From assembly GCA_008360955.1 (NCBI GenBank), contig LUCM01009096.1, positions 319,363 to 383,362 of the forward strand: DNA of 64,000 nt. The letters are read 5' to 3'. The notes beneath the pieces were generated by a model that was not told the DNA's origin, searched no databases, and was given only the letters and a program-made list of their open reading frames with translations. The DNA is from Fasciolopsis buskii. Lineage: Eukaryota > Platyhelminthes > Trematoda > Plagiorchiida > Fasciolidae. Shown here piece by piece: positions 23,221 through 36,300 of the stretch (position 1 is its first letter; the number at the start of each line of letters is the position of its first letter). A program made the translations under genes and the position numbers.

Positions 23221-26200
23221 CCCTTATTTTCCTTCGTAAAAACAAATGATAGGGCATCGTACACTTGGTGAAAACCAAATTATCGTAGTTGTCCGCAATT
23301 CCAAAATAATAAGATACAGATTAGATGAAACAGATTATTGGTCTTTTGAGTTATTTCCTGTATTCCATCGAAATGAGAATCAGTATCTGTTGGGGGAATT
23401 GGAACTGCAAATTCTGCTCACTCTACGGAGGGGGGTGGAGAATATTCACGAATTGTGAATCGACAACAATGAGGAACTTTTTTCGCAAGATCAGAGAACC
23501 ATTTCTTTAACTAGTTTCACCAGCTCACTATAATCTCACAGTCTAGCGTCATGGCTTGACTAAGTTTTTGAAATTTTCAACCAGTTAACGAATAAGTTCA
23601 TGGTAGATTAATTGTTGTGTGCACTTAATGGACTTAGTGGATATCTGTTTTGTTCCCGCTCTGAGTCCCAGATGAGACTCAGAGCAGAGCTGTATGCCAA
23701 CGGGCACGTTCCTAGGTTGCGAATATGGGAACGACCAAATTTTGGTCGTTGATCATGAATAAGATCCGGATCTCTGAATCGGCGGCTGCGGACAAGCAAC
23801 GGCAGAGTCGAGAACGTGGTAGGGTTTTGCTTGGCAAGATTCCTTCCTTAGAAGTTACTACAAGAGTCCGCCGTTGGTCCTGCAACATGGTCAATGTGGT
23901 CCGCCATCTGAATGAGGCCATTGCTCCTTGTCGTGTTTTACGGATCCAACGAGGTTTTCCAGAAGAGACCCCAGAATCGATATCGGGCCCTTTAGAACAA
24001 TTCTGCTGTCTTACAGATGTCGCTTGAATATGAAAAGATTAGAGGTTCACCGTCTAAGAAGACATCCTTTTATCCATTGCTTTTCCAATACTCCATCGTT
24101 CTGTAGATTGGCAAAAGTTAACTCAGGAAAAAAAATCAGGAGTCATAGTTGGATTATTTATGCTGTCGTACCGAATGAGGTGCTGATGTTGAGTATGTAC
24201 AGATATTGCAGAAACTTATGCAACAAATGTCATGTGTAGTTTCCGCTTCGGCATGTAACAGCTCAGAGACCAACTCACTCGAGTTAGTATTCAGATTATT
24301 CAGCGACAAGTGACGAAACTTTTCAGTGACGAGCCGCAATATTTGGTTGTACCTAGCGAGCAGATATACTAGGAAGTTAGTCAGTATCTCATTTTAGCCA
24401 CCGTTTGTTTGATTCAACCGTTACCCATTACGAGCCCGCTAGAAATCCAGCATCGGTAAACCCAGTGAATCGATGACCCACCACTTTCATTCGGTAATTC
24501 TTTGGTTGTTTTGATGTAGCGTCCAGCAACTACAGTATGAAATTGTTCTTATCTCACACCGCAGGATTTTTCAGAACTTCGACATTACTATTCACTGTTT
24601 AGATAGTTCACTGAATTATTGGGTCGGGACATGAAACGTTTCGGAAAACATCAGGATTCAGGCTGTGGCGTTTTTATGTGAAACATTCTAGAGCTCAGCA
24701 TGGTTTCATGTGACTTATCTTAGTTTGGTGGTAAACCACTCTACTTAAGGTAGCTTGTTTACCAGATTCTCGTCGAGTGTCTAATTCCGTGCGGACCGTC
24801 CGATATGATTGATTTCCTGCTAAAATACATGGACTTATTCGTTTGACTTTAGGTAAATGGTGGCCTTGTTTAATTTAAAACGCCAGCTATTATTAAGCAC
24901 AGAAATCTAAATTGAGTGACAAATAGGCTACTTGATAAAATGAGCGTTTATGTTGGAGATGCGCGTTTGTTTTCGTTAATGTATTTTAACAAGGATAAAT
25001 CCCAAGACCCTTTCGAAAAAGTTTACAAGGTGTTCACGCTCCAGTATGTTTCCATTCTTCATACTCATCACAGTATGGCCAAGCGGTCGTGCCGTTCGGC
25101 CGCGAAGGTTGCGAGTTCAAATCCTTCCACCGCCGATCAACTTCCCTACTTGGCAGCCCTCTGTCGGCCGTAGCTCCCATCGTGAAATGATGTACACAAT
25201 TATTTCATTAATAAAAGGGAAGTAAAAATATACAAAGATATATATATATATATATATGTTATGATGCGACAAATAATTCTGTGGACGTGTCTCCCATTCG
25301 GTTGGCTTAGGTTTTGTCATTATTACAGTGTCTAGCATTCCTGGGCATGAAATAGCGATGTCCACATTGTTCGATAGCAAATATGCACTGAAAATTCGGA
25401 TTATAAATAGAAAACGTCTTGTGAAAATCGGACGGATTGATTTCATGTCACGGGCCGGTTTTGGTAAGCTAATCATCGTAATCGTTTAGGGTTTCCGATC
25501 GAAGAAGAGCCGTTGGTTTGTAGTATTAGCTTATATGCATTATGTTCCCTGCATGGCTGTGGCGAGTTTGGTGAATATGTTCAACGACGTCACACCGGTC
25601 CGTTGTTCCCCTGGGTGCACGCCATTGGCCACCAGCTACGAGGACATATATTGGGGTAAACAGTGCAAGAATTGAATGAGAATACTGCTTCCAGACTCAT
25701 GTTGCAAGACATAAATATATGATAGAACTGTGTGTGAGCGTCGGATCTAATATATACAAAAAAAATAAACGAAACTGTCGTTCCGATTTTCCGTTTTTGT
25801 GATATATTTACACTTGTTCTGTCATCAACAGAAATGCTTTAACGCAAGCTTAGGTAGAAATACTGACTAGTTTCCTCAGATCTTTTCATTTGATCGAATC
25901 GTGAGCTATCAGTAAACAGGATTGTATTAAAGCATTACCATGGTTAATTACCTTAAAAGAGTTTTACAGTGTCATCTGTTTCTATTACAAAGTATTGGGG
26001 TGATCACATATGAAATAGCCTATCCATTGTGAACATTCTACCCCGGCCGCTGATCGCAGTGCTCATGTAGTTTCGTCGGTCTGTTGAAAACATAGATCAG
26101 TGCTGTCGACAGGGGCTTCAAAAGAGATGGCTTAAAGACTGAATTTGGTGGCACACGGCAACCAGCTGTCGTCGGGCCCGTCACCACATCGGATCTGCTG

Positions 26201-27120
26201 GAAACTCACGTGATAAAGTGTTTCAGGACTATGATTGCCTTTCCATCTTTCTCCTTTTAGTAGGACCCTAGCGGCTGAGATACGGCCCGTCTACTACAAT
26301 CATAGGTTGAGTATAAAAGCTTTATTGGTGAGTGCAGTATGCATCGATTTGGCCTCATACCATTGTGTGCGGTCGGCTTTGGTCCTTGCTACATATGGAG
26401 CTAACTTGCTTAGCCCATTTTTGTCAACACTGAATCGAGAAGAATTAACATCTAGAAGAGAAACTAGAGATTGAAAATGGTAAAATATAGGTTTAATTTG
26501 AGAATCTATTGTCTTTGGTACATCTTGCTGACCAGCGAATCGTATCAGTCACCATTCTATGGTTGGTCACCCTTCTTCTTGTACTCCTTGTTGAAAGAGC
26601 CACGGTTGTCCATCATGCGCGTTAGAGAACGGGCCAGGTCGGTCCTGGTTCTTTTCATTATGGGTACGAGCAGACAAGTGACCAATCATGCCCTGGTGAC
26701 TGGTAGAACATTTGGGCGATGAGATGTGCCAAAAGTGGTCTAAATGTACCACAGCCTCTCTCAAATTAAACTTACAAGCTCTCATTTTGTTGTCTATTTT
26801 TCCCTGAATGACATAACGGAAGATGGTAGTGTAAGCCGAAACTAGATAACTTCATGAAGATCATTTTTTGAACGACAAGGAGACCAATAGGTTGACTAGT
26901 GTCAAACCTTTAACCACCGAAAATATCCCACGGAGGTAAACACAATTTATTCGGGAATCGATATGTCCCCGTGTAAGTCTCTCGAGCGAAAGTCCAAATT
27001 AATCAATGATTTAAATGAGATCACAGAAGAATGCCACATCGTTTTAATTGTGACAATAAAAAACTGGAATGACGTCAGTAGGTTTGTTTACTATAGCAAA
27101 GTAATAGGCTTAACTCGGAT
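23221..27120. other. Spacer between the convergent genes
   Basis: About 3.9 kb separates the inferred transcript ends. It contains a tRNA-like repeat at 25067-25200 with an AT tail. Coding-like but unidentified short + strand frames occur near 23725-24027 and 24949-25029; neither has a recognisable domain. The remainder shows nothing. Confidence 0.65.
25067..25258 (+). repeat. tRNA-like SINE or tRNA pseudogene with AT tail
   Basis: TGGCCAAGCGGTC at 25076-25088 is a good A box and GAGTTCAAATCC about 38 bp later a usable B box, closer together than in a normal tRNA. The body continues to a TTTCATTAATAAAAGGG stretch and an (AT)n tail at 25238-25258. That layout (tRNA-like head, unrelated body, simple tail) is typical of SINEs. 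It differs in sequence from SINE family 1. Confidence 0.5.
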
Positions 27121-27290
27121 AGCAGGGCTAGCAAATTTTTTATTTGCTTAATGCCACATCCTGGTTACAAAATACCAAATCTGAACGATAGTTTGATAGT
27201 GCTCACAATTGTGCTATTGAGCAATCTAATGCAATTTGAAAAATTACTCTGACATTTAAATGGACGACTGATCCAACTAATTACTGCATT
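27121..27290 (-). other. Gene B 3' UTR (inferred)
   Basis: This is the - strand sequence from the inferred stop at 27291 to just past the first AATAAA. It depends on the terminal exon call. Confidence 0.45.
27139..27144 (-). promoter_or_regulatory. Polyadenylation signal AATAAA for gene B
   Basis: The hexamer lies about 147 bp downstream of the inferred gene B stop. AATAAA is easily found by chance in AT-rich sequence. Confidence 0.45.
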
Positions 27291-27344
27291 TCAGAATCTC
27301 AACTCCGGACCCAAGACTGACATCGACGTTGCCTTGATCATGTA
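27291..27344 (-). CDS. EXOC3: Gene B terminal exon b14 (probable)
   Basis: A 56-bp intron (GTAAGA to TTTGAACAG) separates it from exon b13. It opens in phase 0 and encodes YMIKATSMSVLGPELRF and a TGA. There is no convincing sequence similarity to the gene A tail, so the call rests on phase, the splice site and a following AATAAA. A different last exon further downstream remains possible. Confidence 0.55.
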   Translation of the reverse strand, partial: YMIKATSMSVLGPELRF

Positions 27345-30300
27345 CTGTTCAAAGTACACCGTAGATTAGTGTTGACAGCCTATTTGCACAGATTTCTTAC
27401 CTCTTTTGCTTCGCTCTTTGATATATCTCCACGCGCCAACAAAATAGCAGCCAGCTGATTTTCCTGTACGTCTGGAAAGCGTTTTACCAAATTCTAAACA
27501 AAAGAGAGGAGAGCATTAATATAACAAAGTATCAACAATAGTTTTCCGTGTTTTAACAATGACAATGAAGTTGGACTATTCCAGTCGCTACTCATAGCGT
27601 CTTCCATAGTTCTTCTCTTGTAGCTCGAACCTTCGCCTACTTATTCAATCAAATGACATTTGACTGGTCAAAAAGGGCTCGTTTATTTGTCATAAACAAT
27701 GGATATACGTCTGTTCCAATTGAAACTCATTGGTCGCTTGCCTCATGTCTAGCCGACTCATTTTCCTTCCCTTGGTTTTTTTTTCGAGCAGCGCCCCCGG
27801 CTCTCTTCCAAACAGGCCCGGAAAATCCGTCCACTTGCACACTCTTCGCGAACGAGTGCGAGTGACTGATTTTGACCTCGCTCTCCAGCTTGCCTTCGAC
27901 CAGACTACTGGGCTGTGTATCATTTACCTGATACTAAAGGGGTTTGCCAGTCAATCCTGTTTTCCAGACAACCCTATTTCACTTTTGCACGAATCATCGT
28001 ATGAGAATCACGTGGCCTTGGATTTTCGACTTGGGCTCCTAGCTTTCCCTTACGTCACAACGCATTGTTGGGAAACACTTTCGACAAAGATTACGCACAA
28101 ACCATGGGAACCGGATATTTTTTCTTTTTGCATCGATGTACCATGCGTACACAATAGTCGGGTTCCATGTAAAGCAATACAAATGGTTGAATCAGCACAG
28201 CTTTCTTCACAAAGTTTCCTCCACGTGGTTGGGCGAACTAAGTCTTTTAGGTGTGGCTAAGTTCCGATCAGGAAAAAGCCATTCGACATCGCAGTCCCGT
28301 TCATCTCATGCGATGGTAAATCGAAAATGCCGTAATTGTCTCTGTGAGTATTAGGGAAAGCTGTACCTATCGGAGTTGTGACTCACTAACTCTGACAGGA
28401 TTACTCAGAGACAGTTTATCCGATTATGTTGTCGATTGCTAGACTTCACTAGAACTCGCAAGGTTGAAATTCCAAACCCATGTTTCTTCCAGCGTGTAAA
28501 GTTTACGCAAATCATTAGAAATATATTCTTTCGTGATCTCTCGGATAATCGAATATAGATGCAAATGAACATTGTTTTTGAAAGATTTGCGGAAAAGAAC
28601 TACAGAGGATAGATGGTTTCCAAAAAATCAGTAGGCTGAGGTCTTCCTTGCATAGGAAATGGAGCACAATACCGAATGAGCAATTCAGTATCGACCTGAT
28701 AATGAATGTCCATACAGAAGCATAGTAGGGCGAGGTTAATGGTCGTAAGTCTGAACAGAACTGAATAATCGTGTTCAATTGGAGCTTAGAATAATAATGT
28801 TCTTGGCATTCACGGTAAACATTTAAACACACTGTCCCAGCGCCATGAGCATGTGGTGTTCAATAGTATATGTTGCATAGACTCTAGCCTGGAGCGATGG
28901 TTAGGGAATATTCTATCAAAGCGACGTTGAGTCGTGTCGGGGAAAAACTCTTAGTGAGACGTGTAGATGATGGTACACCAGAGATTCAAGTCAGTCTTTT
29001 AAAGGTAAGCTAGTTTAGCTAAATATTAATTGTTGTGTATTTTTATTGAAAAAAATGCCACACCATAATGAATAAGTGAATCTATCGTGAGAAACGATAT
29101 GCAATTCAGAGCATTAATATACATATGTACCATAATGGATCTAGCAAAAAAAGGGAAAGGTTGAGAAGATCTGATGGTTTTCTCGGTCGTTGTCTTAAAC
29201 AATTCCCGCCTTATTCCAGCTGATTTGATGTTTCCTAGGAGGTTTCACTATCATCCTAAATTCGGTTATTTGCAGGTAGTTTCAACATGGCCATCGTTCC
29301 TTTTCTGGCATACTGATTTTGTGTACACTGACCGATCGTCTGTAGGCGAGCAAATCAATGGTGATAACTGGTCTTAATTAGTGAGGTTTCATTCTAGCTC
29401 GCTTGAATCTTAGGGATTGCGTCATCGGACCACCAGTTTGGCGTCAAGTTAACAGTACTTAATTGATAACAACTGAAAGGACGAAAACAGACGAGGAAAG
29501 TCAGAAATGCTCTATGATTTCTGTTCATTTCATCTTAAATGCCCCACGCAATTTTCTTCGCTAATTAAATAAGCGTACTCCGCGAACAAACGTTTATTGC
29601 TGCAGTTCCAATAATCCATCCACCTTTTTCAATAACCGAGAGTCCAGAAATAGGAGGAGAACAATACAATTTGATTACGGCTAGTGCGGTAGTATACCGA
29701 ATAAATTCGTTTACGTTTGAACTATTAAGTTTTGTCTTTCTGTTTCATCTTGAACTGGATTTGTATGCCCTGTTGAAAGGTGATTGCTTCAATGACGATT
29801 GGGTTATCGTTCTTGAAATTGTTGAGAACGAATTACCAAATTGCAATAGATTCCCTAGTGGACTTTTCAAGGAACAACATTTATTCATAAATGATGCAAA
29901 ACCGAGACAAGTGTGAACACAGCTATCTCGTTTCAAATGAACATGGGGCGCTTATCTCCCTTTTGTAGCAAAACTGATCTGGTATTTCGGTGGGATTTTA
30001 ACCATTGTATAAAAAGATTACTGGTTGGAGTGAGTCAACGCCATCGGCTCGGTGGTCTTGTGGATAGTTATTCTAAAACCGAAAGTGCGAAGAACGATGG
30101 AACAATAGAGACGCAGTGCAGGTTTGCTATTCATACTCTACGAAGTATCATTGTTGGCATGTTTCATTCATTCTGATCACGTGTGCTAGATTATTTTACT
30201 CATATCTCGACCATTTGACGAATTCACACGGCTTTAAATACCACCCTCCTCTTTCATGTTCTACGGCGAAAGCAAGAATGGACACCCTTGTCCTGTTTCT

Positions 30301-33300
30301 CCTTGTGTAATTGTTCGGGGTTACAACAGATGCACGTATGTACGCATAATTGTCGTATATCGATTGTATTCATGAATGTGTAGGCCAAAGCAACAGTTTT
30401 TCCTATCTGAACAGCACATGAGACTCGCTGAAGATAACTTAGGAAGGTTCACTCGGGTAAGCTGATAGGAATCCCCAGTCATTACCAATCATCTCTTTGA
30501 TGATGCATTTTCTAGGCTGATCTAAGTTTCGGAGACCTAGTTCCCCTCCCCTTCCAATGGAAACTGGGTCCTGGAGGATGCGGGAGTGAAATCTTTACAC
30601 TGCATTCGTGAAATGACCATGAAAAAAGTTGCTATATTCCATGAACTCAAACTGTTTAGCATATTTATTGAAATAAGAGCTTGGAAAATTTGTTGGAACA
30701 CTAAAGTACTTACCGCAATGTCCAAATAAATCATGGATGTGTCATCTTCGGAAAAGAAGCGAGCAATATCCGAAAGTGCTCCATACGCCGCTACAAGCTA
30801 CAGTTTGGGGAAATGAACAAACAAGTCAGCTCCAGCTGAATCAGTATACATGAATAACTAGAACAGTTTCTACTTATTATATCCAACCGATTGCACTTTT
30901 ACGCACAAACCTCAGCTCATCCGGTCAAATTTACACTCAAAGCTAATAGTACCAGGCTCCAGTTTCGCTTGATTAAGCCTTATCCTTGGTGCAGATTCAT
31001 TTCTGTACCCAGTGTTTCGACCCAGGCCTTTCACAATGAAAGTTCATGTTGAACCACTGTGCAGTCAGGTTCTGCCCAGGCTAATCAGATACATGTGAAT
31101 TTTTACTTAGTGTAGACATCTGAGAAAAATTACTTTCCTTATATTGGACAATTGCGACTTCAGTGAGACCTGTGCGCACAGATCATGCGAACGTATGACT
31201 GACACCATTACCTATCAGGGACACTAGCATGTTATCCTTTGAATATCGAGATTCCTCACTCCCATGACCTCTACAAAAGTCTGAGACATATAATGGAGAA
31301 TGTGAAGAGGAACTGTAAGCTGCTGGATGTTTTTGCTTTGTTCGGCTAGCTTTCCATTTACTCACTTTGTATTTTGCTTCGCTGTTTAGCACTCATGTTA
31401 ATTACTCGGTCGCATCACTAACTCACTGCAGTTTTCCCAAAACAAACTCATAATCACTGAGTCATATGCGAAACAAAGTACATTTGACAGGATCAGCCAA
31501 TTTTTTATTATCTCCAGCGCGTGTTGGTTTCAGTCATTTGTTCAATCGAATCACGAAATTTAACGTGCTTCTGTACCGCTGTGGGTGATTTTAGAACCGT
31601 ATTTCCCGGTCCAGAGCACAATTCGTAACGTTGTATCCCGATTCATCGGTTTGTTGCTAGGGCCTTAAAGAATGGTAAACTGGTGTCGTGTAGCGAGAAA
31701 ACATCATGGTACATATAAAATGAGTCGACTGTCTTCATCAAAGGTCGACAGTCCTTAACGTATTTACTGCTAATCAAAGATATTTGGTTTCAATTACCCA
31801 TTACAAGGATGATTAAGTCAATCCGAAACAAAGTCCCATTTTTTGAACGAAAAACAATCGATTATATATAGGATTCCCCAAAGCATATCAAACTATGCTT
31901 GATTATCACTTGTTTCAACGGTTCTCTTGGTCACCGCCGGGTTGGTTCGTCTTGGTCGATAGTTTTCATTCTGACGTGGTCAAAGTCGCTTCGATTTGAA
32001 TACCGAATCTTTTACTTTGGCTGGTTGGATCATACTTCGTTTGCCTGTTTGCAATGTTGTCATTCAACAAGGGCGGAAGTTATTCAGTGAGATAGCGAGG
32101 TCTCTTTATTGCTAAGACACTAGAACGCGTTCAGATATGGTACACCTGGAATGTACGCGTTCGGGTTCATTGATTTTTGACTTGGTCATCACCGTTCAAC
32201 ACCAGGCAACCGCTGGTACTCAAAGAAATCGTTTGATTTGCTTTTGAACAGCCTAGAAAAGAATTTCATCTTCGTAGAAATCGGAGGTAAGGATTTCAGT
32301 TGAATTCATACATGGGAGACAGTAATTGCCCATCGATTTCGTAATTGACATTTTGAGAGAGAACATCGGACTAATGACAGGATTGCACTCACATTCTATG
32401 GATACAAGGTCTGGACATCCAATGATGGGACAAGCCGATTTTCTACTTGTTAGTGGTACTCAGTCTCATTATCTTTATATCCCGAGGGTTTTGTAACCAT
32501 TTTGATAACATTTTATATAGACGATTTCACATCCCCCGGCAATCAAACTTATGAAGTAAAAACGTCAAGCCCTTGGCTGACAAGCCCAGAAGACGAAATT
32601 CTCGTGTTACCAGGGGGATAAATAAAATTTGATTTTGATGTGACACGACTAATTTCTAGTTCAGTAACGAGTGTAGAAAATCTGTGATAATGAAACACCA
32701 AGAATTGGTTTTGTTTAACTTACTGCTTTACACCAATCCCAAATCGAGGTCTGAATTTAATAGACAATAGATCATTTCATTTCAAAGTGGTTCATTATGA
32801 AATTGAGCTTTGCACAAAGTAGATGCCCACCGCGGGAGGTTTACACTTCGTAATACTGTTCTAGGGCAATTACCAAAAACAATCGAAGAACCGTTTGTGG
32901 CTTTCATGGGCTAACTGCAGTGAACGAGTGTCAACGACGAATTCGCCACAGCAAGGAACGGATGTCCATCACCTTGAAACGTAAAGTTTGCTTTACCGGA
33001 TTCTGTACTTAGGGAACTGGGTACGGTAACTTTGTTCAGCGTTGATATTTCGAGCGACTTGGCAATCGTTCACTATGGAGTCACGACTAAGGCAACTGCC
33101 GGGTGTGGCTTGTGTCACTGATCTAACCAACCAGTTGAGGTATGTCCTGACATCCGTCATGCTAGTATCCGGTCTCGTCCGCAAATGTAGGTGTAGCTTC
33201 AATAGTCGGTGAAATGGTTCGCCAGTTGCAAAGCAAAATATCACAGCTGACTGGACACATGCTCACGGAGAATTCTTTGGGTAGTAAGCAGGATATGAAA

Positions 33301-36300
33301 CTGTGCGGTTTGCAATGTGCGCTTTAAAGTATTTTCTCCACCATTACATTAGACAACAGGCACCGAATATCTCAAAATGAAGTGCCGATTCTCAACACCT
33401 TATTTGTATTCGGCAAATCGATTGGTGATAATTACTGGTAAGAATTAAATTGCTGCGTTGCTTCTACGATTTTCAGGGTATCGGTACTGCATCATGAATA
33501 AGTAAACAACCAAGTTCTTATTGTTATCAAAATTACATCTCTTTGGTTCTTCAAACGGCAGGAGACGTTAACCCAATTGGAAACTGTTGAATAGCTCCGG
33601 ACAAGGGCGGCTAGTTAAGTGGCGTGCAAAGCTGTCGAGGAGTTCCGTGAGTTAGTTGGGATAAGAACACATTTCCCGGTTCGTGTTATTCTCGTCTGTG
33701 TACACCAGGATGTTTGACTTTTCCGTAATTGTTTGCGATCATCCATCCGCTGCTTGGGACCTACCTCTTTGCGGACTTTCATTCCATCTTGAAGATACGT
33801 CTGCATCATATGAGAATCTTTCAGCATTTTTTCTCCAGCCCGACGTCTCATTTCGGCCGATTTGAGCGGACAGCGTCTTGGTGAAATGGAAAAAAACAAG
33901 GAAGATTATAATCGATATTTTAAAACAAATGTTGAATTGCGAATGATATAATGTTAATAAAACAGTATTGTTGGTAGATGTAATGCGCCAACGTTTCGAC
34001 TACCGTGGGAAGTCTTTCTCAAGGCATTACATCCAACAAGAACGCTGTGTTATTAACATTATATCATTCACAATTAAAATCAGTACATGGCGCATTAATG
34101 TCTTGATACACTCCTTACATCATTTGGTCCTGATATTTACAAATTTTGAACTCGGCAATATGTTTATTAGCTGGTTGCGCAATCTGCCTTGTTTCACTTT
34201 AATAAATGATATAGCGTTCCATATGAAATCTATCTACGTGCTTACTGTTACATCGGTTCTCAGTTTATTTCAGATCGTCTTTGGAAATAATTCAAAGGTT
34301 TGCTTCTATCGGCTGTTTCTGATTCCGTCCTGATTGTTTTGTCATATAGGTAACTTACTATATTCTTATTTTCAGATACTCGCAAATCATCCCGTAATTC
34401 ATGGATCCACCAGACCCGTCGTGGCTTCTGGTCAGCTCATCCCCATTGCTAATCAGTCTGTTGACTGGTGCTGAGTCTGCTGACTTCAGACCGTGATATG
34501 GTCTGGCGATTCACTTCGTGTGTTTCATTCGAGGACGACACAGAACTGACTAGCGTTGGTCAGATATCAAATAATCCAAACCATGATTGACTAGAGTTTG
34601 GGTTATTTTATCCTACTTTACGGAGGTTCTCATTAGGTTCAGTCTATCATTAAAAAATGCTGTTCGATGCAGCTTCGTGGGCGGTCAAGGACAGCTGACC
34701 ACAATGAGCTGATGTAACCATATCTGCGATCTTTTAGAGATTCTAATAAAATTGACTTTATTCGTGTCCAATCATTGAGTGACTCATCGGATGTCTTAAC
34801 AAATACGTATTTTGATCGAAATGTACGGTGAATTTCCAAAACCTATGCCATTTTTTTTCATGGTTCTACTTCTCGTGTGCGTCATCTTGGTTGCCATGTG
34901 AATAACGCTCGAAGGTCAATCGGTCCGGATACCACTCAAAGTACTGATCAAAATATGACAGCAAATAGTTGCGGCTATTGGCAATAACCGAAACATTTTC
35001 TGATTGATAAGAATTACTGGTCCACGCAAAAAATGTCATAAAATATGTTGATATATCCGAACATCCACCAATTCGCTTTTATGAAGGTCGCCTAGAGCTC
35101 TAGGTCCAGCGCTTTAGGGCATCGGTTCAGTTCATTTACTCTCCTAGTTGGCCTACACGACTGTAACAGAAATAAGGCAGAAATAGACCATTGCTACCTT
35201 AGACATCGAAAGTATCATAAAGATAAGCTTTCTAGAAAGGCCTGAGTCTGCTAGATTAGGTAGACTTAAGCTTTAGATTTCAACGTTGGCGGCAAAGTTT
35301 TAGTATCGATATTCAAAGTATCTGCAACGTCCATGCAATAAGCAACTATCCTTCCGTGGCTTTACTTTCTCTGCTCATCTTTTCACGATCTGATTTACTT
35401 GAGTTAGTTAATGGTGAAAGGCACCAGCCAAAAATACCAGCACATTGGTGAGCAGCTAATGACTGATCGAATTGAACTAGAGTTGTCCAAAGTCGGTGGG
35501 CATTAAGTGTTCGGAAACGTATTCAAAATGTCCTGCGCCAAGACGTTGAAATCAAAACTACAAACGAATCAATAATCACATATAAGGCATACCGAGTGAT
35601 AACTACTTTCAGATATTCTAACAGCAACTTCTCTCCGATATTGTTGACCATTTCGGTATAGATTTTTGGCCTGGCGTGCTTCAACGTTTCGTCATAATCG
35701 GCCAAAGTTCCCTGTAAGTAGTTTGCTGTGATATCTTCCGGTTCTAACCTGTTTGAGTCCAAAATGACGGACAAACAAAGCAAAAAGCTTGAAAGGACAG
35801 TGAACTGACATTATGTCTTATGCTTCCCAACGAGGCGATTTAGCAAAGCATATGCAAAAACTAATGAATTCTTTAAAAGAATTGAGAGAAAACAAGTCAT
35901 CCTTTTTTCTCATGTCGATACGGGAAAAAATTACTAGGGTTTACTCAGATTTATCTGCCGTTTTTGCACATTCCGCACCTTGACCTACCCAGAGTCCAGT
36001 TTGTTCACGGAAAGCCATCTAACGTGCATGTTTGGTAATGTGTCACGAAAGTGAAAGTTACCTTGGCAAATTAGTTGGTACGTTTTTGTCTCGGGTTCGC
36101 GTCCCAGTTCGGGTGCGGTGGATATACATTACTGACGTTTCCTAACAAGGATGAAACACCTGTACAGTCGTTCCATGGTTTGTCAAGGGCGAGCTGACAC
36201 GTGATATTACATGGTGAATTATTTCATGAAAAGGTCGTCAGTGATGACTAGTTAATAAGCATCAAACGTGCCGTTAATCACCCATTGAACGGCCCAGCGT

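Larger units (their letters stand above)
27494..30713 (-). other. Gene B intron 30713-27494 (3220 bp) with + strand open frames
   Basis: It contains the longest open frame of the window (27730-28260, + strand, 176 codons) and a two-exon + strand candidate (28897-29377), both listed. Otherwise nothing is recognised. Confidence 0.8.

Noticed and set aside
26079..26192. Alternative gene B last exon containing VPPNSVFKPSLLKPLS
   Set aside because: The tempting reading frame needs a phase 2 acceptor, while exon b13 ends in phase 0; the in-phase frame does not resemble the family.
27292..27361. A + strand terminal-exon look-alike (acceptor CATTTCAG then NLNSGPKTDIDVALIMYC to a stop)
   Set aside because: It is antisense to the inferred gene B last exon, no + strand exon upstream can feed it, and gene A already ends at 22970 with a family-consistent tail.
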